This document shows positions 53,268-62,490 of a stretch of 64,000 nucleotides of DNA, piece after piece. How positions within the stretch are numbered: the stretch's first letter is position 1; each line of letters opens with the position of its first letter. Made by a program: the position numbers and the translations under genes. This DNA comes from Candidatus Colenecus caballi (GTDB lineage: Bacteria > Bacteroidota > Bacteroidia > Bacteroidales > Bacteroidaceae). The DNA is taken from positions 1-64,000 of the forward strand of contig JAGHSY010000068.1 in NCBI GenBank assembly GCA_018065615.1, read 5' to 3'. The notes beneath the pieces were generated by a model, which saw nothing but the letters and a program-made list of their open reading frames with translations, did not search any database and was not told the DNA's origin.

Positions 53268-55181
53268 ATGTCAGACACTCTTCTCAAACATATTGACTCA
53301 CCCGCAGACCTCAAGAAGCTGTCAGTGGAACAGCTGCCGCAACTGTGCAGCGAACTGAGACAGATGATTATTGACGAACTGTCCCAGAACCCCGGCCATT
53401 TCGGCTCCAGTCTGGGTACAGTTGAACTGACCGTTGCCTTGCACTACGTGTTCAACACCCCATACGACAGGATTGTCTGGGACGTAGGACATCAGGCTTA
53501 CGGGCACAAGATACTGACCGGACGCCGCGACATGTTCTGCACCAACCGCAAGTTCAAGGGTCTCAAGCCTTTCCCTTCACCGGAAGAAAGCGAATATGAC
53601 ACTTTCACCTGCGGACATGCATCGAACTCCATATCGGCCGCACTCGGTATGGCTGTGGCTGACAAGCTTGAAGGGGACAAATCCAGACGCACGGTTGCGG
53701 TCATAGGAGACGGAGCCATGAGCGGCGGCCTGGCATTTGAAGGCATCAACAACGCATCAAGCACTGACAATGACCTGCTCATCATTCTCAATGACAACAA
53801 CATGAGCATTTCACAGAGTGTCGGAGGCATGCGCAGCTACCTTACACACCTGCAGACTTCACGTCCGTACAACACATTCCGATACTATGTTGCCCGGATA
53901 CTGGACAGACTGGGACTGCTGACAGAACAGCGCCGCAGGAACATTATCAGACGCAACAACCGCATCAAGATAAAGCTCACCCACCAGAACAACCTGTTCG
54001 AGGGTATGGACATACGCTATTTCGGACCTGTTGACGGACATAACGTACAGACTCTGGTGCGCATCCTTTCCAACATAAAGAACATGCACGGCCCCAAGCT
54101 GCTGCACATACAGACCGTCAAGGGCAAAGGATACGAACCTGCAGAAAAGGATTCGGCCATCTGGCATGCACCCGGTCTGTTTGACAAGGAGACAGGCGAA
54201 CGCATTGTCAAGAACGGCGAAGGCCAGCCACCGCTGTTTCAGGACGTGTTCGGAGAGACCCTTCTCGAACTCATGAAAGAGAACCGCCACATTGTGGGAA
54301 TAACCCCGGCTATGCCAATAGGATGCAGTCTTGACATACCCATGAAAGCATATCCGGACCGTTGCTTTGACGTAGGAATTGCTGAAGGACATGCCGTAAC
54401 ATTCTCCGGCGGACTTGCCAAAGAAGGAATGGTTCCGTTCTGCAACATCTATTCGTCATTCATGCAGCGTGCCTATGACAATGTGATTCATGATGTCGCC
54501 ATACAGAAACTCAACGTCATACTGTGCCTTGACCGCGCCGGACTTGTCGGCGAGGACGGCCCCACACATCATGGAAGCTTTGACCTGGCATTCCTCAGGC
54601 CAATTCCAAACCTTACCATCTGCTCGCCCTATGATGAAACTGAACTGCGCAACCTCATGTACACGGCACAGCTTCCGGACCAGGGTCCTTTCGTAATCCG
54701 ATATCCCCGCGGACGCGGTCTTCAGACTGACTGGAAAAAGCCGATGGAACCCGTTGTCGTAGGTACCGGACGCTGTCTCAAGAACGGAACTGACGTTGCG
54801 GTGCTGTCCATCGGCCCCATTGGCAACATTGCCATGCAGGCCATCGGACTTTGGGAAAAGGAGAGCGGAATGACCGCCGCGCTGTATGACATGCGTTTCC
54901 TCAAACCTATAGATACCGGCATCCTTCAGGAAGTCGGAAAGAAATTCAGCCGTATCATCACCATTGAAAACGGTACCGTAACAGGCGGACTCGGTACCGC
55001 AGTGATGGAATACATGATGGAAAACGGCTTCCAGCCTGCCATCAGGCGTCTTGGCCTGCCCGACAGTTTCATCGAGCACGGTTCCACGCCACAGCTTCTG
55101 CATCTGTGTCACATTGATGAAGATGCGGTAATCAGCGCCCTTGACGGCCTTACAGACAGAACGAAAACAACGGAACAATGA
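53268..55181 (+). CDS. dxs: 1-deoxy-D-xylulose-5-phosphate synthase
   Basis: First step of the MEP isoprenoid pathway: condenses pyruvate and glyceraldehyde-3-phosphate with thiamine diphosphate. 637 residues. Marks: the N-terminal catalytic His region [10 protein letters not shown], ThDP-Mg motif GDGAMSGG with LNDNNMS, the central VDGHN, and the C-terminal [10 protein letters not shown] and EDGPTHHG region. First gene of dxs-trkA-trkH; its stop overlaps the trkA start by 4 bp (ATGA). Confidence 0.96.
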   Translation: MSDTLLKHIDSPADLKKLSVEQLPQLCSELRQMIIDELSQNPGHFGSSLGTVELTVALHYVFNTPYDRIVWDVGHQAYGHKILTGRRDMFCTNRKFKGLKPFPSPEESEYDTFTCGHASNSISAALGMAVADKLEGDKSRRTVAVIGDGAMSGGLAFEGINNASSTDNDLLIILNDNNMSISQSVGGMRSYLTHLQTSRPYNTFRYYVARILDRLGLLTEQRRRNIIRRNNRIKIKLTHQNNLFEGMDIRYFGPVDGHNVQTLVRILSNIKNMHGPKLLHIQTVKGKGYEPAEKDSAIWHAPGLFDKETGERIVKNGEGQPPLFQDVFGETLLELMKENRHIVGITPAMPIGCSLDIPMKAYPDRCFDVGIAEGHAVTFSGGLAKEGMVPFCNIYSSFMQRAYDNVIHDVAIQKLNVILCLDRAGLVGEDGPTHHGSFDLAFLRPIPNLTICSPYDETELRNLMYTAQLPDQGPFVIRYPRGRGLQTDWKKPMEPVVVGTGRCLKNGTDVAVLSIGPIGNIAMQAIGLWEKESGMTAALYDMRFLKPIDTGILQEVGKKFSRIITIENGTVTGGLGTAVMEYMMENGFQPAIRRLGLPDSFIEHGSTPQLLHLCHIDEDAVISALDGLTDRTKTTEQ

Positions 55182-56515
55182 GAATAGTAATTGCAGGCGC
55201 CGGCAACGTCGGCACACATCTGGCAAAACTGCTTTCAGGTGAGAATCAGGACATAATACTTCTTGACGAAAGTGAAGAGAAGCTGAACAGCATGGATTCC
55301 AGTTTCGACCTTCTGACCATTCAGGAATCACCGGTCTCCCTTAAAGGGCTCAGGGAAGCCGGAGCCGGGAACGCAGACCTTTTCGTTGCAGTGACCCCCG
55401 ATGAAAGCCGCAACCTCATATCATGCCAGCTGGCCCATTTTCTGGGTGCAAAGAAGACCGTAGCGCGTATTGACAATTACGAATACCTGTTCCCCAAAAA
55501 CAAGGAATATTTCCAGAGCATAGGCGTTGACTCCCTCATCTACCCCGAAATGCTTGCCGCAAAGGAAATCGTTGACGGCATGAAACTGAGCTGGATACGC
55601 CAGTGGTGGGAATTTGCAGGCGGAGCCCTTGTCATGATGGGAATCAAACTGCGTGACAACGCAGAGATACTCAACAGGCCCCTGTATGAACTTGGCAGCG
55701 AACTTCCGTACCATATTGTGGCCATTCTGCGTGAAGGCGAGACCATCATTCCAAGCGGCAGCGACACCATGCATGCCGGAGACCTGGTGTATTTCATGAC
55801 AATGAAGAAGCACATCCCGCACATCCGCAAGATTGCAGGCAAGGAGGAACTGCCCGATGTGCGTGACGTAATCATCATGGGCGGAAGCCGCATTGCCGTG
55901 CGCGCATCGATGCTCATGCCGGACTACATGAACCTCAAAATCATTGAAAGCGACATGGCCCGATGCAACCGCCTTACAGAAGTTGTCGATGACAAGGTCA
56001 TGATAATCAACGGTGACGGCCGTGACCCCAGTCTGCTCATATCGGAAGGCATAAGCCACACCGAGGCCTTTGTAGCACTGTCAGACAATTCTGAAACCAA
56101 CATACTTGCATGCCTTGCCGCCAAGCGTTTCGGCGTAACCAAGACCATTGCCGAGGTTGAGAACATCGACTACATAAACATGGCCGAAAAACTGGATATA
56201 GGCACCGTCATCAACAAGAAGAAGATTGCGGCCAGCCACATATACCAGATGATGCTTGATGCCGATGTCACCAACGTCAAATGCTTGACCTTTGCCAATG
56301 CCGATGTCGCCGAATTCAACGTGAAGGAAGGCGCAAGAATAACAAAATATCCTGTCAAGGACATTTCCATGCCGCGCGGTGTCACCATTGGCGGCCTGAT
56401 ACGTGACAGGGAGGCCATCCTTGTGACCGGCAACACACAGATCAAGGCCGGAGACCATGTGGTCGTGTTCTGCCTTGAAGGAATGATCAAATCAATAGAA
56501 AAGTACTTCAATTGA
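55178..56515 (+). CDS. trkA: Trk system K+ uptake protein TrkA
   Basis: Cytoplasmic regulatory subunit of the Trk potassium uptake system. 445 residues with two tandem units, each an RCK_N nucleotide-binding domain and a RCK_C domain. NAD loops are visible as [12 protein letters not shown] (about residue 5) and [11 protein letters not shown] (about 230). The C-terminal RCK_C has [16 protein letters not shown]. It couples to dxs by ATGA and to trkH by a stop-start overlap. Confidence 0.94.
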   Translation: MRIVIAGAGNVGTHLAKLLSGENQDIILLDESEEKLNSMDSSFDLLTIQESPVSLKGLREAGAGNADLFVAVTPDESRNLISCQLAHFLGAKKTVARIDNYEYLFPKNKEYFQSIGVDSLIYPEMLAAKEIVDGMKLSWIRQWWEFAGGALVMMGIKLRDNAEILNRPLYELGSELPYHIVAILREGETIIPSGSDTMHAGDLVYFMTMKKHIPHIRKIAGKEELPDVRDVIIMGGSRIAVRASMLMPDYMNLKIIESDMARCNRLTEVVDDKVMIINGDGRDPSLLISEGISHTEAFVALSDNSETNILACLAAKRFGVTKTIAEVENIDYINMAEKLDIGTVINKKKIAASHIYQMMLDADVTNVKCLTFANADVAEFNVKEGARITKYPVKDISMPRGVTIGGLIRDREAILVTGNTQIKAGDHVVVFCLEGMIKSIEKYFN

Positions 56516-57975
56516 TACATCTCAAAATCATACACAGAATATTGGGAGTCCTGCTTCTCATTGAGGCCGGCATACTTCTGCTGTGCTCGTTCTTCCCTGT
56601 CTTCTACCATGAGGATGACCTGTTCGGATTCATCATGACCTCAGCCATAACGGCCTGCTGCGGCATTACATTCATGCTCATTGGCAAGAGCACCAGACAC
56701 AAGGAGGACTCCATGACACGACGTGACGGCTACATTGTCGTGGCAATAAGCTGGGTCATATTCTCCATATTCGGGTCGATGCCGTATTTCGTGAGCGGAT
56801 ACATACCTTCATTCACCGATGCCTATTTCGAGACTATGTCCGGTTTCACCACGACAGGAGCCACCATCATGACCGATATAGAGGTCATGCCGCACGGACT
56901 GCTGTTCTGGCGCAGTCTGACACAGTGGATTGGCGGTCTGGGCATAGTCTTCTTCACCGTGGCCGTTCTGCCTATCTTCGGCGTAGGTGAAGTCCAGCTT
57001 TTCGCGGCCGAGGCCACCGGCCCCACCCACGGCAAGCTGCACCCGCGCATAAGCGTCAGCGGCCGATGGATTCTGACCGTCTATCTTCTCATTACTGTAT
57101 GCTGCGCTGTCGCACTGAGACTTTGCGGCATGGGCATATTCGACAGTGTGAACCATGCGCTCTGCACAGCAGCAACCGGAGGCTTCTCGACAAAGAACGC
57201 AAGCATTGCATTCTTCCAGTCACACAGCATTGAATATGTGATCACGTTCTTCATGTTCCTGTCAGGCGTCAATTACGGACTGCTGTTCTTTGTCGCGTTC
57301 CGCGGCAAGATACGCAAGCTGGCTGAAGACACTGAATTCAAATGGTATCTGGGCATTGTACTGGCTTTCACACTTGCAGTCGGAATCAGCCTTTTCATAG
57401 CCACACCGTATGATGCCGCAGCATCATTCAGGAATGCACTGTTCCATGTTGTCGCAATAGTCACCACGACCGGATTCACTACAACGGACTACACGCTGTG
57501 GCCTCCGTTCATCTGGATGCTGCTGGGTCTGTGCATGTACCTTGGCGCCAGCGCAGGTTCCACATCGGGCGGCATGAAATCAATCCGCATTGCCATCCTG
57601 TTCAAGTCCATGCGCAACGAATTCAACCGCATACTTCACCCCAACGCCGTGCTTCCAGTACGCATAAGCGGCAAGGTCATACCACAATCCACAAAGCAGA
57701 GCGTGCTGACGTTCAGCGTGTTCTTCCTTGCGCTGGTGTTCTTAGGCTGGTTCTTCTACATGGCCATAGGAATTGATCTGGCCGATGCATACGGACTGTC
57801 ACTGTCCTGCCTGAGCAACATCGGACTGACCATAGGAGATCACGGATGCAACATTCCGTGGAATGACATGCCCTCCATTGGCAAGTGGTTCTCAACCCTG
57901 CTCATGCTTGTCGGACGACTTGAGGTCTTCAGTGTCCTGCTGCTCCTGACCCCCTCGTTCTGGAAGCACAGATAA
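56512..57975 (+). CDS. trkH: Trk system K+ uptake transporter TrkH
   Basis: Inner-membrane K+ channel-like subunit of 487 residues with about ten to twelve helices and four pore loops; selectivity-filter-like patterns appear at TMSGFTTTGATI, TAATGGFST, VTTTGFTTTD and LSNIGLTIGD. The start is a TTG at 56512 overlapping the trkA stop (TTGA). The translation [19 protein letters not shown] matches the expected TrkH N-terminus, and no in-frame ATG exists for about 40 codons. Its last 84 bp overlap the convergent DUF4435 gene. Confidence 0.93.
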   Translation: MIHLKIIHRILGVLLLIEAGILLLCSFFPVFYHEDDLFGFIMTSAITACCGITFMLIGKSTRHKEDSMTRRDGYIVVAISWVIFSIFGSMPYFVSGYIPSFTDAYFETMSGFTTTGATIMTDIEVMPHGLLFWRSLTQWIGGLGIVFFTVAVLPIFGVGEVQLFAAEATGPTHGKLHPRISVSGRWILTVYLLITVCCAVALRLCGMGIFDSVNHALCTAATGGFSTKNASIAFFQSHSIEYVITFFMFLSGVNYGLLFFVAFRGKIRKLAEDTEFKWYLGIVLAFTLAVGISLFIATPYDAAASFRNALFHVVAIVTTTGFTTTDYTLWPPFIWMLLGLCMYLGASAGSTSGGMKSIRIAILFKSMRNEFNRILHPNAVLPVRISGKVIPQSTKQSVLTFSVFFLALVFLGWFFYMAIGIDLADAYGLSLSCLSNIGLTIGDHGCNIPWNDMPSIGKWFSTLLMLVGRLEVFSVLLLLTPSFWKHR

Positions 57976-58956
57976 CAGGTTCCGCATCTGCTCACGCATT
58001 TTCTCATACAGGCCGCAGTCGCGGTAATGCGTGTTCTTTCGCAGTGCTTCCTCGACCGTCATCTGGCTGTGCTGATATGCGCTTATCTCATTCTGATACT
58101 GACGGTCATGCATGGCATAGCGGCGAATTTCCGCTTCACGCTCCTGACGCAACTGCGTGCATATGGGGTTCAGCAGCTTCATTATGACATTCTCAATAAG
58201 GTGGTGCCCCTGCAGGAACAGATAGGTCCTGCTCTCATTGACACCCATGAATGTCAGTTCCTTGCTAAGCTCTTCAACCTGAGGCACAGCACTCTCATAA
58301 TTGGCCGCCAGCCATCGGACTTTTCTGTCAACCTTGTCCTTCAGGCCGATGAGCGCACCCAGCGGCTTCTGCGGATCGACGCTCTTAAGGCGTATCTCCA
58401 TATTCAGGTCCTGCATGCTGAATTCGTTGTGCTTCTTGTTGCGGTAGAACCACACGTTCCAGACAAACAGCGGATACACCACCTTTGAATACATTTCCAT
58501 GAATTCACGGTAGTCAATGAAACGGCGGTCATTCAGTGTGCACTGCACGCATATCTGATGCAGGCTTCCGGCCCAACACTGGTAGTTCTCAATTGCGTAC
58601 GCGTATGTCTGTATGACAAACGGGTTCTCATTGATTTCCTTCGATGTGTATGTAGTTCCCTGGAGCAGCCAGTCATAGTCACTGTCAACGCAGGCTATCA
58701 TGTATTTTCCTAGCTGATGGTTCTCCATGCATGAGCGCAGGGCCGATTTCTTTCCCTTGGTCAGACCGTCATGGTTTGGCAGCATGATCTGGAAATAGTA
58801 TTCATCGTTCTCAAACTCATCAAGCAGCAGGCGCCAGAACGACACGTCATCATAGCTTTCAACAAACGCAATTATGCGGCCGCGACGCTTGCCCGGAAGC
58901 AGCCGGTTGGCCGCCTCCATGTACTTTGACGTTACGTTGTCAATGAGTTTCTTCAT
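57892..58956 (-). CDS. DUF4435 protein with TOPRIM-like motifs (AriB-like)
   Basis: 354-residue soluble protein. A TOPRIM-like acidic site is visible: the Glu in IAFVESYDDVSFW (about 31-43) and the Asp-x-Asp in ACVDSDYDW (about 90). A central region with helices and a Glu/Gln/Asp-rich, probably disordered, tail (last about 25 residues) follow. DUF4435 proteins are the effector nuclease (AriB) of the PARIS anti-phage system. Its ATG overlaps the upstream ATPase stop (ATGA). It converges on trkH with an 84-bp overlap, so the tail is encoded antisense to the TrkH C-terminus. Confidence 0.8.
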   Translation of the reverse strand: MKKLIDNVTSKYMEAANRLLPGKRRGRIIAFVESYDDVSFWRLLLDEFENDEYYFQIMLPNHDGLTKGKKSALRSCMENHQLGKYMIACVDSDYDWLLQGTTYTSKEINENPFVIQTYAYAIENYQCWAGSLHQICVQCTLNDRRFIDYREFMEMYSKVVYPLFVWNVWFYRNKKHNEFSMQDLNMEIRLKSVDPQKPLGALIGLKDKVDRKVRWLAANYESAVPQVEELSKELTFMGVNESRTYLFLQGHHLIENVIMKLLNPICTQLRQEREAEIRRYAMHDRQYQNEISAYQHSQMTVEEALRKNTHYRDCGLYEKMREQMRNLLSVLPERGGQEQQDTEDLKSSDKHEQG

Positions 58957-59777
58957 TTCACAGTAATGTCATCGACATCGGACACATTGTCCATCCAACC
59001 GTCCATGATAAGGGCCGGAGAATGCGTTGTCATGATAATCTGAACATTCGGATTGAGTGAGCGCACGCGTGAAATGAGCTGCTGCTGCCACTCGATGTGA
59101 AGTGAAATTTCCGGTTCGTCCATAAGCAGGACACATGGTGCCGAATCCTGGACAAGTGTGGTCAGCATAACCACCAGGAGCTGTTTTTCGCCCGATGACA
59201 GGCTGTAAGGAAGCAGCTTGTTGCCGAACTGGTCAAACTGTATTTCATTGCTGGAACGGTCAATCTTCTTGCCCGTATCAATGAAAAGTTCATCCATGTA
59301 GTCCATGAAACGGATCTTTGGAGCGGACAGCTGCTGGGCCTGGGCAAGCTTTGCAGGGTCACCTGATGTCAGCAGCTGTATAGTCTTGTTGCCTATGTTG
59401 ACCTGATAGTCCAGATATCGGCGCTGAAGCTTGTACAGCTGCCAGTCCAGTTCGGACACCACATTGGGGTCTGACATCTTTTCCAGCAGATTGCTGTGAA
59501 TGAGCGGACGGTCAATGCTGCGGATCACGTCATAGCGCAGTTTTGTGGCACCCTTTGGAGCGTATTCAATGGACACTTCCGGGGTCTCATCGGCACCGGC
59601 TTCACCGGCCATATAGTCCAGACGTGCCACAGTCTTGTTCAGAATGGTGCTCTTGCCTGTTCCGTTCACACCGCTGAGAATGTTCACATCGGGCCTGAGT
59701 TCCCAAACAATATGCTTCCTGCCCCACAGGGAATTGATTTCAATGCGGCTTATTCCGCTTGCATAACCGTTGTCCAT
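58953..59777 (-). CDS. AAA/ABC-type ATPase paired with DUF4435 (AriA-like)
   Basis: 274-residue ATPase with the full ABC-like set: Walker A SGVNGTGKSTI, signature YSLSSGEKQLL, Walker B VLLMDEPEISLH and the switch His in TTHSPALI. The insert between the Walker A and signature parts is short, so the protein is much smaller than the 400-500 residues I recall for PARIS AriA, and no long coiled coil is evident. It overlaps the DUF4435 gene by 4 bp. A terminator-ended RNA locus lies immediately upstream. It may be defence, DNA repair or RNA quality control. Confidence 0.82.
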   Translation of the reverse strand: MDNGYASGISRIEINSLWGRKHIVWELRPDVNILSGVNGTGKSTILNKTVARLDYMAGEAGADETPEVSIEYAPKGATKLRYDVIRSIDRPLIHSNLLEKMSDPNVVSELDWQLYKLQRRYLDYQVNIGNKTIQLLTSGDPAKLAQAQQLSAPKIRFMDYMDELFIDTGKKIDRSSNEIQFDQFGNKLLPYSLSSGEKQLLVVMLTTLVQDSAPCVLLMDEPEISLHIEWQQQLISRVRSLNPNVQIIMTTHSPALIMDGWMDNVSDVDDITVK

Positions 59778-59812
59778 ACGTTCCAGTTTTGTTCTTTCTT
59801 GTAAAGGTATAT

Positions 59813-59845
59813 AAAAAAAAGAAGAGTTACCGTAGCATCTCTTCT
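59813..59845 (-). terminator. intrinsic terminator upstream of the ATPase gene
   Basis: On the minus strand AGAAGAG (59845-59839), 12-nt loop, CTCTTCT (59826-59820), then a run of T (59819-59813). It ends 36 bp before the ATPase start codon, so it would stop or attenuate transcripts from the upstream box. Confidence 0.8.
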
Positions 59846-59955
59846 CTTTATTTTGGCACCGCGTGATTCACATCAAACGAAACCCAATGATATTTATAAA
59901 AAGGACTATCTAATCCAGAGCAAAACGTTGAATGGGAACCCCCACTTCCGTTTCG
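59813..59955 (-). ncRNA. candidate small RNA or attenuated leader
   Basis: A -7 box TATCTTTG (minus, 59961-59968) precedes about 143 nt that end at the terminator 59813-59845. No ORF of note lies inside. Near the 5' end a hairpin can form: AACGGAA(G)TGGG, loop GGTT, CCCATTC, then CGTT. Known families such as 6S RNA or a riboswitch are not recognised. The 59778-60055 gap is otherwise empty. Confidence 0.5.
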
Positions 59956-59960
59956 CGCTA

Positions 59961-59968
59961 CAAAGATA
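59961..59968 (-). promoter_or_regulatory. -7 box of the candidate RNA/ATPase operon
   Basis: Minus strand TATCTTTG. No -33 TTTG at standard spacing is visible. Confidence 0.5.
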
Positions 59969-60055
59969 GTATCATTTTTGTAAGTTGTTCATTATTACAC
60001 AACTTTTTTCATCATTTTACGCAATAAATTTCACAGAACAGAATAAATATTCAAT

Positions 60056-61096
60056 TCAAAGTAACAATCCGTCAAGCATGGACACATATAAAGGCACTGC
60101 CTTCTCCAGTTCGTCCAGCATGATGAACTCATTAGCCGTATGTGAACGTGACGATTCACCCGGCCCCATCTTGAAAGACGGACAGTCAAGTATTGCCTGG
60201 TCGGAAAGAGTCGGAGAACCGTAAGGCTCAAGTCCCATGCTGACAGCCTTGCGTATGAGCGGATGGCTGACATCAATCCTTGATGAATTCAGATTGAAGG
60301 AACGGGCCTTGACCTGACACCATTCCGGCAGTGCGGCCTGGACCATATCGAATATCTCACGGTTCGAATAGAGTTCGTTGCTGCGGACATCGGCCGTGAA
60401 TGTGCAGACATCAGGAATCACGTTGTGCTGGGTGCCGGCACTGACCATAGTAACGGTCATCTTTACCGGGCCAAGCAGTCCGGACTGCCTGTCAAACTTG
60501 AAGTCACGCAGCATGGCAATGACATCCATGGCCCTGTACAGGGCATTGATTCCCTCATTCCTTGCGGCATGACCGGACTTGCCGGCTACCGTGAAGTCAA
60601 GAACCATGAGTCCCTTTTCGGCAATTGCGGGCTGCATTCCGGTAGGTTCGCCCACAAGTGCCACGTCAATTTTGGGCAGATGTTGGACGGCCAGTTTCAT
60701 GCCTCCAGCGCCGTTGCATTCCTCTTCAACTGTAGCAAGAAAAAGCAGATTGTAAGGCTGCGGCTTCCTGTCAAGTTCATAAAAGGCATAAAGCAGCGAC
60801 ACCAGACTTGCACCGGCATCATTGCTTCCAAGACCATACAGCCTGCCATCTTCAATGACAGGAGTGAACGGGTCACGCGTCCAGGCCGATACCGGTTTTA
60901 CAGTATCCATATGGCTGTTCAACAGCACTGTAGGCTTTGACGCGTCATACGAATGGCCGTAGCACAGAAGATTCAGTCCTATGCATTCGGGGGTATATCC
61001 GTGCGCCAGCATATCGGACCTGACCAGTTCAGACACCTTGGACTCGTCCCTGCTTGTTGAAGGGACGGCTATCATTTTTTCAAGCAGTTCTAACAT
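60056..61096 (-). CDS. M20 deacylase, acetyl/succinyl-ornithine deacetylase-like
   Basis: 346-residue cytoplasmic zinc peptidase of family M20. Metal ligands: His-x-Asp in NSHMDTVKP, the Asp of GLGSNDAG, the double Glu in TVEEECNGAGG, the Glu in LVGEPTG, and a late His in SRSHTANEF. The dimerisation domain is at about 175-280. The nearest characterised activity is N-acetylornithine deacetylase (ArgE), and Bacteroidetes use N-succinylated ornithine, so either substrate is possible. Its ATG overlaps the end of the MATE gene by 7 bp. Confidence 0.85.
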   Translation of the reverse strand: MLELLEKMIAVPSTSRDESKVSELVRSDMLAHGYTPECIGLNLLCYGHSYDASKPTVLLNSHMDTVKPVSAWTRDPFTPVIEDGRLYGLGSNDAGASLVSLLYAFYELDRKPQPYNLLFLATVEEECNGAGGMKLAVQHLPKIDVALVGEPTGMQPAIAEKGLMVLDFTVAGKSGHAARNEGINALYRAMDVIAMLRDFKFDRQSGLLGPVKMTVTMVSAGTQHNVIPDVCTFTADVRSNELYSNREIFDMVQAALPEWCQVKARSFNLNSSRIDVSHPLIRKAVSMGLEPYGSPTLSDQAILDCPSFKMGPGESSRSHTANEFIMLDELEKAVPLYVSMLDGLLL

Positions 61097-62490
61097 GGCT
61101 CAAAAGTAGAAAGATTCTTCAATTCGCGCAATATGCTTATACAGAACGGCAGCGCAAGCATGAATGTGCATACATCGGCAATGGCCATTGTGGCCTGCAG
61201 GCCATCAAGTCCCCAGAAATGCGGGGCCAGAAAAAGTGCAGGATAAAAGAATATGCCCTGGCGGCTCATGGCCAGCAGTGTTGCACGGCCGGTGCGCCTT
61301 ATGTTCTGCAGCAGCATGTTTGTAGGGGTGGTCACACCCACCAGCGGAAACGCTATGCACTGCCAGCGCAGCACACGCGCACCCACCCTTATAAGCTCCG
61401 GATCCTCATCACGGAAGAATGCAATGACCTGCGGGGCAAAGATGTACCCCAAAGTTGCCAGAACAAGAATTGTGGCCGATGTGACAGCTATGGCGAACAG
61501 GTATGACTGACGCACACGGGCGTACTTTTTCGCGCCCCAGTTGAATCCGCATACCGGCTGGAAACCCTGTCCGAAACCAAGTATGACCGCCATTGCGCAC
61601 TGCATGACACGTGCCACAACGGCAAAGGCCGCAATGGTCGATGCCTCATGCCCCTGCACAGCATAGATGGCGGCAGCCCAGTTCAGGCAAACCGATGATA
61701 TGCTTGAAAGTGACTGGCGCATAAGCGAAGGCAGTCCGCCTGCAGCAACTTCACGGTACCGTTCGCGCGTTGGCGAAAAGTTGCCTATTTTAATGTGCAC
61801 ATTGCCGTCAAACGTTGTAACCCACAACAGCAGCAGCCATGACACGAACTGGCTTATCAGGGTGGCCAGAGAAGCGCCTGACACCCCCATCCCGACCTTG
61901 CAGATGAAAATCCAGTCAAGCAGAATGTTCAGAAGCGCACCGCTTACAAGACCTATCATTGCCAGATTGGCATTGCCCTGAAGCCTCAACTGGTTGTTCA
62001 GGGCCATCTGACTTATTAGGAACGGAGCGGCTATAAGCAGCCATTTCAGGTATGCGTTGGAATATGGAATGACATCGGGTGTGGCACCAAGCAGCCTTGA
62101 AAAGGGTGTCAGGAATGAAAGCCCGATAACCATTATTGCCAGTCCGAAAAGGAATGCGGTAAGGAAACCGGTTGCCGCCATCTTTTCAGCGCCTTCGGTG
62201 TCCTGCGCGCCCAAAGCCCTGGAAATGTAATTGCCTGAACCTGACCCGAAGAAGAATCCTATTGCCTGAATAAGTGCCTGGAAAGCAAACGCCATACCTA
62301 CGGCGGCGGTCGATTCGGTATTTATATGACCCACAAAGAACGAATCGGCCATATTGTACAGCGCTGACACGCACATGCTGATTATGGTAGGCACGGCAAG
62401 AGTGAGCACCAGTCTGTTGATTGGCGTCTCAGTCATGCGCAGGTAGCGTTCCTTCTGCTTGACTATGTCATCATGCGTGTAGATTATCAT
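61090..62490 (-). CDS. MATE-family efflux transporter
   Basis: 466-residue inner-membrane exporter with 12 predicted helices in two related halves. MATE marks: PIGRLV-like start PINRLVLTLAVPTI, SALYNMADSFFVGH, the conserved GSGSGNYISRALG, and later GFGQGFQPVCGFNWGAK. The substrate is unknown; relatives export cationic drugs using Na+ or H+. Its ATG overlaps the acyl-CoA dehydrogenase stop (ATGA). The ArgE-like gene begins before its stop. Confidence 0.92.
   Translation of the reverse strand: MIIYTHDDIVKQKERYLRMTETPINRLVLTLAVPTIISMCVSALYNMADSFFVGHINTESTAAVGMAFAFQALIQAIGFFFGSGSGNYISRALGAQDTEGAEKMAATGFLTAFLFGLAIMVIGLSFLTPFSRLLGATPDVIPYSNAYLKWLLIAAPFLISQMALNNQLRLQGNANLAMIGLVSGALLNILLDWIFICKVGMGVSGASLATLISQFVSWLLLLWVTTFDGNVHIKIGNFSPTRERYREVAAGGLPSLMRQSLSSISSVCLNWAAAIYAVQGHEASTIAAFAVVARVMQCAMAVILGFGQGFQPVCGFNWGAKKYARVRQSYLFAIAVTSATILVLATLGYIFAPQVIAFFRDEDPELIRVGARVLRWQCIAFPLVGVTTPTNMLLQNIRRTGRATLLAMSRQGIFFYPALFLAPHFWGLDGLQATMAIADVCTFMLALPFCISILRELKNLSTFEPC

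Noticed and set aside
54456-55331. Minus-strand frame of 291 codons within dxs/trkA
   Set aside because: It is antisense to two well-supported genes and has no coding signature of its own.
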